A DNA stretch of 64,000 bases, taken from contig NZ_WMFA01000001.1 in NCBI RefSeq assembly GCF_009856445.1, forward strand, positions 1 through 64,000. The letters are read 5' to 3'. The notes beneath the pieces were generated by a model. The model searched no databases and was not told the DNA's origin. It worked only from the letters and a program-made list of their open reading frames with translations. The DNA comes from Halobacillus litoralis. Its GTDB lineage: Bacteria > Bacillota > Bacilli > Bacillales > Halobacillaceae. The position numbers and the translations under genes were made by a program. How positions within the stretch are numbered: the stretch's first letter is position 1; each line of letters opens with the position of its first letter. Positions 59,663 to 64,000 of this stretch are shown here, in pieces.

Positions 59663-60649
59663 TTATTGGATGAGTTTCTCTCTGTCTGGAGCTTGAGGGG
59701 GTTCTTCAAACCATCCATTGTGAATCATGATATCCAGACCGTCTTTAGAATAGATCGCTGTATCTAAGATCAACCTCTGATAGGTAAATACGATATCGTA
59801 GCGGAGGCTGACAGAAGAACTGGTTGCGTAATTTCCTTGTCCAGCTGAAGCAAGAACGCTGATTAAATACATCATCAGTCGGTCAGAAAAGACAGGGTCT
59901 GTATGGGTGGTCAAGAAGTTCGCAGATACCATTGGTGTCATGATGCCGGACTGGTCCAAAAGGTCTGAGAATAATTTGCGATGCTTAATCGACATCTTTT
60001 TTCCTTGTTTCATGTATTCTTTGACCGTTTTGTTTTTACTTGTTTGAGCAAATCCCTGACATAACACTTCCCCGATTGTGTTATTTTTTATGTTTTCATA
60101 CAAGTGGGTGATTTCCATGGCGTTCAAAGAACGTTTACTGAAAGGGTGATAATAACTTTTGGATTCAATGTACTCGGTTTCATTTTTAATAGCAATTTGA
60201 GGGGGTCTTGTATAAATCCCTTTATCAAGTCCGGTGTTCACACACTCGTGAAAAAGTTGGTCCTGCTTACGTATGCGTTCACTGAAGAAATTCCGAACAT
60301 CTTCTCTGGAAGAGGCTCCTAAAGAAAAACCATCGGAAGTAAGCCCTGCCTGCCCCATATGTTCTAAAAAGGTTAACATGAATGAATCTGTAAAAAGCTT
60401 GGGTGCATTCGGATTCAGGTCATCCATAGAATATCCGTTGGGAATGGGAAGTTCAGCTTCCTCAAAAAATCGATGGCAATCGTTCATTCCCTGTTCCGCA
60501 ATTTCCCTTGCCAGGCCAATTAAAGGCTGGATTTCTTCATCCCTGTGGGTGAATTGAAAATGTTCTAAGACAGGGATGGCCATACTGTTCTGAATATATT
60601 GTGTCCATAATAGTCCGATTTCATTGGCTGTCAGTGTTTTTTGGGACAT
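59663..60649 (-). CDS. DUF3231 family protein
   Basis: This 328-residue, mainly helical protein is of the DUF3231 family, which is widespread in spore formers and related to the CotF/ferritin-like coat group by fold. It has two similar halves: LTANEIGLLWTQYIQNSMAIPVLEHF near the start and LNAMEITHLYENIKNNTIGEVLCQGF in the middle, suggesting a tandem repeat of one domain. The function is unknown. The ATG at 60649 follows GAGGAGGG, and the start overlaps the upstream small gene by 29 bp. Confidence 0.87.
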   Translation of the reverse strand: MSQKTLTANEIGLLWTQYIQNSMAIPVLEHFQFTHRDEEIQPLIGLAREIAEQGMNDCHRFFEEAELPIPNGYSMDDLNPNAPKLFTDSFMLTFLEHMGQAGLTSDGFSLGASSREDVRNFFSERIRKQDQLFHECVNTGLDKGIYTRPPQIAIKNETEYIESKSYYHPFSKRSLNAMEITHLYENIKNNTIGEVLCQGFAQTSKNKTVKEYMKQGKKMSIKHRKLFSDLLDQSGIMTPMVSANFLTTHTDPVFSDRLMMYLISVLASAGQGNYATSSSVSLRYDIVFTYQRLILDTAIYSKDGLDIMIHNGWFEEPPQAPDREKLIQ

Positions 60650-60851
60650 ATTGGTTTCCCTCCTCTGGTGATGGTGGCGGTTCTAATTTACTTTCTTTTA
60701 CTTCTTCCTTGTACAGCAGATACCCCGGTAAACAAACCAGGTTCACAAGGAAGATGTAAATCAGCAATTTAGCTAACCAGTCGATGACGAACACGGTTGA
60801 TATAAACACTAAGGCAACGATGAATAAAGGCGATACATAAGCGTAAATCAT
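60621..60851 (-). CDS. Hypothetical small membrane protein, 76 residues
   Basis: This protein has two hydrophobic segments (about residues 6-23 and 28-46) and a polar, Pro-Glu rich C-terminal tail. I do not recognise it. A strong AAGGAGGACG site before the ATG at 60851 and the overlap with the DUF3231 gene support a real, translationally coupled gene. It is divergent from the ger operon. A role in the spore envelope is a guess from context only. Confidence 0.7.
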   Translation of the reverse strand: MIYAYVSPLFIVALVFISTVFVIDWLAKLLIYIFLVNLVCLPGYLLYKEEVKESKLEPPPSPEEGNQYVPKNTDSQ

Positions 60852-60955
60852 AGTTCGTCCTCCTTGTCTCTTTTATACTTTCCGTCCAGGTATAAATTAT
60901 TACGAAAAGAGGATGATAGGAGAAAGAAGTCAGACACGGAATAAAGGAGTTCATC

Positions 60956-62467
60956 ATGTGGAAATGGAAGCGGAAGGACAAACAGCAGCCAGAAAAGCAG
61001 CAGCAGACGAAGAAACAGAGTGGCTCTCTTTCTGAATTTATCCAAGCGATGAAACAATCGGAGGATTTCGTTCATTACGAATTAAGCGGTAGTACGAGGT
61101 GCACGATTTCCTATTTGAAAACGATGTGTGACTCTAAAATACTGAACCGCAGTGTATTAACGACCTTGAATGAGGAATCTCTGCACACGTTACACGATAT
61201 GCAGGAGAGAATTCCTGTCGAGAACGTAAGGGTGACTTCCAAACTCGATCTCATTGAAGAGAAAGTCATGTTTGGCTACATCATGATACAAAGGCATGAA
61301 ACCGATGAGGAAGTGGTCCTGGTCCCTGCCATTTCCTTGGAATCGAGAGAGGTCAGCATACCTGAAGTGGAATTCAGTGTCGTAGGGCCTAAAGAGGCAT
61401 TCGTGGAGACGTTGAACACGAACATCAACCTTATACGAAAGCGTCTGCCTTTACCCCAGTTAACTATTAAAGAATTGAATGTAGGGAAGATTACCAAAAC
61501 GCGCGTCTCGGTCATTTACATCGATGGCGTGGTGAATCAAGACAACGTGGACACGGTAACTCAGCGTTTGAAAGGGATAGAGGTTGATCAGCTGATTGAC
61601 AGCTCGTTTGTGACACAAATTATCGCTGATAATTCCAACTCTCCTTTTCCGCAATTGTTGGACACAGAAAGACCGGACCGTGTCGTTTCCAACCTGGTCG
61701 AGGGGAAAGTAGCTATTATAGTCGACGGTTCTCCTCATGCTTTAACATGCCCGACGACGGTGGTTGAATTTTTCGGTGCGTCTGATGACTACTTTCTACC
61801 TTGGCATTTAGCAACTGCTTTCCGTTTAATTCGTTTATTTGCTGTCATTTTTTCCGTTTTAAGTACACCTTTATATGTAGCAGTCCTCACGTATCATCAC
61901 GAAATGATTCCTGCAGCCCTGATGGCAACAATCGTTTCGTCCCGTTCGGATATTCCGTTTCCACCGATACTGGAAGTGATTGTTCTTGAATTGACGATTG
62001 AATTATTACGTGAGGCAGGAGCCAGACTTCCGACGAAAATCGGTCAAACGATCGGTATCGTAGGAGGTATCGTTATTGGTACAGCAGCCGTAGACGCGGG
62101 ACTTACGAGTAATGTGCTATTGATTATCGTCGCCCTTAGTGCCCTGGCTTCCTTTACGACCCCTGTTTACCAAATTGGTAACACCATTCGGTTGATCCGT
62201 TTTCCGTTTATCATTGGTGCACAGCTATGGGGACTTATAGGAATTTCGATGTGCATGGTCTTTTTTATTGGTCATCTCATTAAATTACAATCCATCGGGC
62301 GTCCTTTTTTCGAACCGCTTTATCCGCTTAGAATCAAAGATTTGAAGGATGCTTTTATCCGTCTGCCTTTCAACAAGCAGACGGAGCGGCCGGTTCTCAT
62401 GAGGACAGAAGATCCACAACGGATGAATCCATCACGAGTGAACGCGAAGAGGGATATCGATGAATAA
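60956..62467 (+). CDS. Spore germination receptor A subunit (GerA family)
   Basis: This 503-residue protein is the A subunit of a GerA-type nutrient receptor in the spore inner membrane. It has a soluble N-terminal part (about residues 1-280; VRVTSKLDLIEEKVMFGYIMIQ and DGVVNQDNVDTVTQRL are family features), then four to six membrane segments (from about 290) including RSDIPFPPILEVIVLELTIELLREAGARLPTKIGQTIGIVGGIVIG. The ATG at 60956 follows AAAGGAG. It overlaps the B subunit gene by 8 bp. Which germinant it senses cannot be read from sequence. Confidence 0.95.
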   Translation: MWKWKRKDKQQPEKQQQTKKQSGSLSEFIQAMKQSEDFVHYELSGSTRCTISYLKTMCDSKILNRSVLTTLNEESLHTLHDMQERIPVENVRVTSKLDLIEEKVMFGYIMIQRHETDEEVVLVPAISLESREVSIPEVEFSVVGPKEAFVETLNTNINLIRKRLPLPQLTIKELNVGKITKTRVSVIYIDGVVNQDNVDTVTQRLKGIEVDQLIDSSFVTQIIADNSNSPFPQLLDTERPDRVVSNLVEGKVAIIVDGSPHALTCPTTVVEFFGASDDYFLPWHLATAFRLIRLFAVIFSVLSTPLYVAVLTYHHEMIPAALMATIVSSRSDIPFPPILEVIVLELTIELLREAGARLPTKIGQTIGIVGGIVIGTAAVDAGLTSNVLLIIVALSALASFTTPVYQIGNTIRLIRFPFIIGAQLWGLIGISMCMVFFIGHLIKLQSIGRPFFEPLYPLRIKDLKDAFIRLPFNKQTERPVLMRTEDPQRMNPSRVNAKRDIDE

Positions 62468-63569
62468 GTTGAACAACAGTCAAGGATTGAAAATACCTGA
62501 GAATTACTTAGTCACACCCGCCTATGTCTTCTTTCTGATTCATAGCATGCAGGTGGGTGTCGGAATTCTCGGTTTTGAAAAGTACTTAGTGGAAAAAGCA
62601 GGATTTGATGCATGGGTTGCTGTATTGATTGCGGGTGGTATCTTACATGTGATTCTTTGGATGATCTATCGACTTCTTCAAAATGGAGGAGGCGACATTG
62701 TCGAAATCCATAAGAGGATTTTTGGTAAATACGTAGGAGGTTTTTTAAGCCTCCTCTTTTGTGCTTATTTCACTCTGCTCGCCTTCACCGTGCTAATCAC
62801 ATTCATAGAGGTCATTAAAGTGTGGGTATTTCCCGGGCTGCATGTTTGGGTGTTCACCTTTGTCCTCCTGCTTCTTGTGTACTATCTGGTCAGTGGTGGT
62901 TTCCGGGTGATTACAGGAGTCTGCTTAATCAGCGTTATTATTGGTCTGCCAATTCTGCTGCTTAAATATTTTCCTGTAGAAGCTGGTCATACCATGAACA
63001 TCTATCCAGTGATCAGTCATAGTGTCCCAGACATATTGGCTGCAACAAAGAATAGTATTCTCAGCTTTATTGGCTTGGAATTTCTCTTGATTTATTATCC
63101 CTTTATCAAAGACCCGCAAAAATCCAAGAAATGGGCTCATTATGGCGTGTTTTACACGACGATGATTTATTTAATCAGTGTCCTTGTGACGTTCGTTTAT
63201 TATAGTGAAGAACAGTTGAAGCAAGTGGTATGGGGTACGATTTCCGCTTGGAAAATTGTCGAATTTCCGTTCATTGAACGATTTGAATTCGTAGGGATAG
63301 CCATGTGGCTGTATGTCATCCTTCCGAATATATGTTTAGGGTTATGGGGAGCAACCAGAATTCCAAAGCGCGTATTCAAGGTGAAGCAGAAGTATATGGT
63401 GATTCTTTTCTGTATCGCCCTCTATTTCCCCGCTGTCCTGATCGATGGGCGGCCGATGATTGATTCTGTGAATAACTGGTCGGGACAACTTGGTTTATAC
63501 GTCCTGCTATATATCCCATTGTTATTAATTCTCAAGACGATTACAGATAAAGTGAGGAAACGGACATGA
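62460..63569 (+). CDS. Spore germination receptor B subunit (GerB family permease)
   Basis: This 369-residue membrane protein has about ten hydrophobic segments and belongs to the APC-type GerB permease family that binds the germinant. The opening reads IPENYLVTPAYVFFLIHSMQVGVGILGFEKYLVEKAGFDAWVAVLIAG, which is typical. It overlaps the A gene by 8 bp and the C gene by 4 bp. Confidence 0.95.
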   Translation: MNKLNNSQGLKIPENYLVTPAYVFFLIHSMQVGVGILGFEKYLVEKAGFDAWVAVLIAGGILHVILWMIYRLLQNGGGDIVEIHKRIFGKYVGGFLSLLFCAYFTLLAFTVLITFIEVIKVWVFPGLHVWVFTFVLLLLVYYLVSGGFRVITGVCLISVIIGLPILLLKYFPVEAGHTMNIYPVISHSVPDILAATKNSILSFIGLEFLLIYYPFIKDPQKSKKWAHYGVFYTTMIYLISVLVTFVYYSEEQLKQVVWGTISAWKIVEFPFIERFEFVGIAMWLYVILPNICLGLWGATRIPKRVFKVKQKYMVILFCIALYFPAVLIDGRPMIDSVNNWSGQLGLYVLLYIPLLLILKTITDKVRKRT

Positions 63570-64000
63570 AAAAACAATGGCTTTTTCTTATGATGGTGTC
63601 TGTTGTACTTTTGAACGGGTGTATGCCAAGCAGGAGCGTGGAGGAGAACGCGATTGTTCAAATTGTCGGATACGATGTAGGAGAGGAAGAAAGGATTCAG
63701 GGGACAGTATCCATTCCTCAATACGGAAAGAGTGAAGATAAACAAGCAGCTTCTGAACTCTATTTAACGGTCGAGGCTGATTCAACCAAAGATGTAGAAG
63801 TAGAAATACAGAAGCAATCTTCAAGACCTATTTCAATCGGGAAATTGGCTGTAACATTATACAGCAAAGAATTAGCAGAAAATGATCTGGCTGATTTTAT
63901 CGATGTCCTTAGTCGAGATCCCAGGCTAAGCAGAAATATGTTCTTAGGAGTTGTGGAAGGCTCTTCTAAGGACTTAATAGAAGGTGGATACACTCAGGAT
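63566..64000 (+). CDS. Spore germination receptor C subunit (GerC lipoprotein), partial
   Basis: The first 145 codons of a GerC-type lipoprotein are present before the window ends. A signal peptide with lipobox LNGC (Cys about residue 19) is followed by the family segment MPSRSVEENAIVQIVGYDVGE and KLAVTLYSKELAENDLADFIDVLSRDPRLSRNMFLGVVEG. The ATG overlaps the B stop. It completes an A-B-C receptor operon. Confidence 0.93.
   Translation, partial: MKKQWLFLMMVSVVLLNGCMPSRSVEENAIVQIVGYDVGEEERIQGTVSIPQYGKSEDKQAASELYLTVEADSTKDVEVEIQKQSSRPISIGKLAVTLYSKELAENDLADFIDVLSRDPRLSRNMFLGVVEGSSKDLIEGGYTQD

Overview
The window is a stretch of chromosome around the replication origin of a low-GC, endospore-forming Gram-positive, most likely a halotolerant member of the Bacillaceae (Halobacillus or Pontibacillus type; the genus is inference). 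The evidence is the gene order rpmH-rnpA-spoIIIJ-jag-mnmE-mnmG-rsmG on one side of oriC and dnaA-dnaN-yaaA-recF-remB-gyrB-gyrA on the other, followed by guaB-dacA-pdxS-pdxT-serS-dck-dgk, yaaH-tadA-scr-dnaX-yaaK-recR-yaaL-bofA and a 16S rRNA gene. This is the Bacillus subtilis origin region, here read in reverse. Spore genes (bofA, yaaH, a yjcZ-type peptide, a gerA-type operon) fit a spore former. Layout: 1-6.1 kb holds the 5' end of a 16S gene with tandem promoters, then bofA, yaaL, recR, yaaK, dnaX, the SRP RNA, tadA and yaaH. 6.1-18.2 kb is lineage-specific metabolism placed between yaaH and dgk, which are neighbours in B. subtilis: DUF3891, a PfpI-like protein, an amino-acid N-hydroxylase, an NCS2 permease, acsA, a preQ1 riboswitch with queF, an aldehyde dehydrogenase, a membrane metalloprotease and modAB. 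A near-perfect parS lies here. 18.2-26.0 kb is an AT-rich integrated element in the 3' half of a tRNA-Arg(CCU), bounded by 50-bp direct repeats. 26.2-48.2 kb is the conserved salvage, vitamin B6, cell wall, purine and replication block. 48.2-55.9 kb runs the other way from oriC. 55.9-64 kb is accessory: a frameshifted phosphodiesterase, kduD, nei, a second dehydrogenase, small membrane proteins, a DUF3231 protein and a gerA-B-C type germinant receptor operon cut by the window end. The most unusual content is the tRNA-Arg element. It carries a tyrosine recombinase gene at each end, three small or unknown genes including a coiled-coil membrane protein, and a transcription unit with about 1.08 kb of densely structured noncoding RNA directly followed by a basic protein of 222 residues. 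The 5' part of this RNA has four hairpins that all show UGCCA in the loop. The 3' part has three hairpins with the complementary UGGC(A) loop, the last ending about 30 nt before the ribosome binding site. This suggests a kissing-loop architecture like that of the large ornate RNAs, or a giant 5' leader controlling the protein. Downstream lie six iteron-like motifs in 137-bp repeats next to the second recombinase. No RNA-dependent polymerase, nuclease, relaxase or replication protein is recognisable in the element. Outside it, the window has three copies or remnants of a MITE-like palindromic repeat, a T-box before serS, two cre-like sites, a bipartite oriC, and no noc-soj-spo0J cluster after rsmG.
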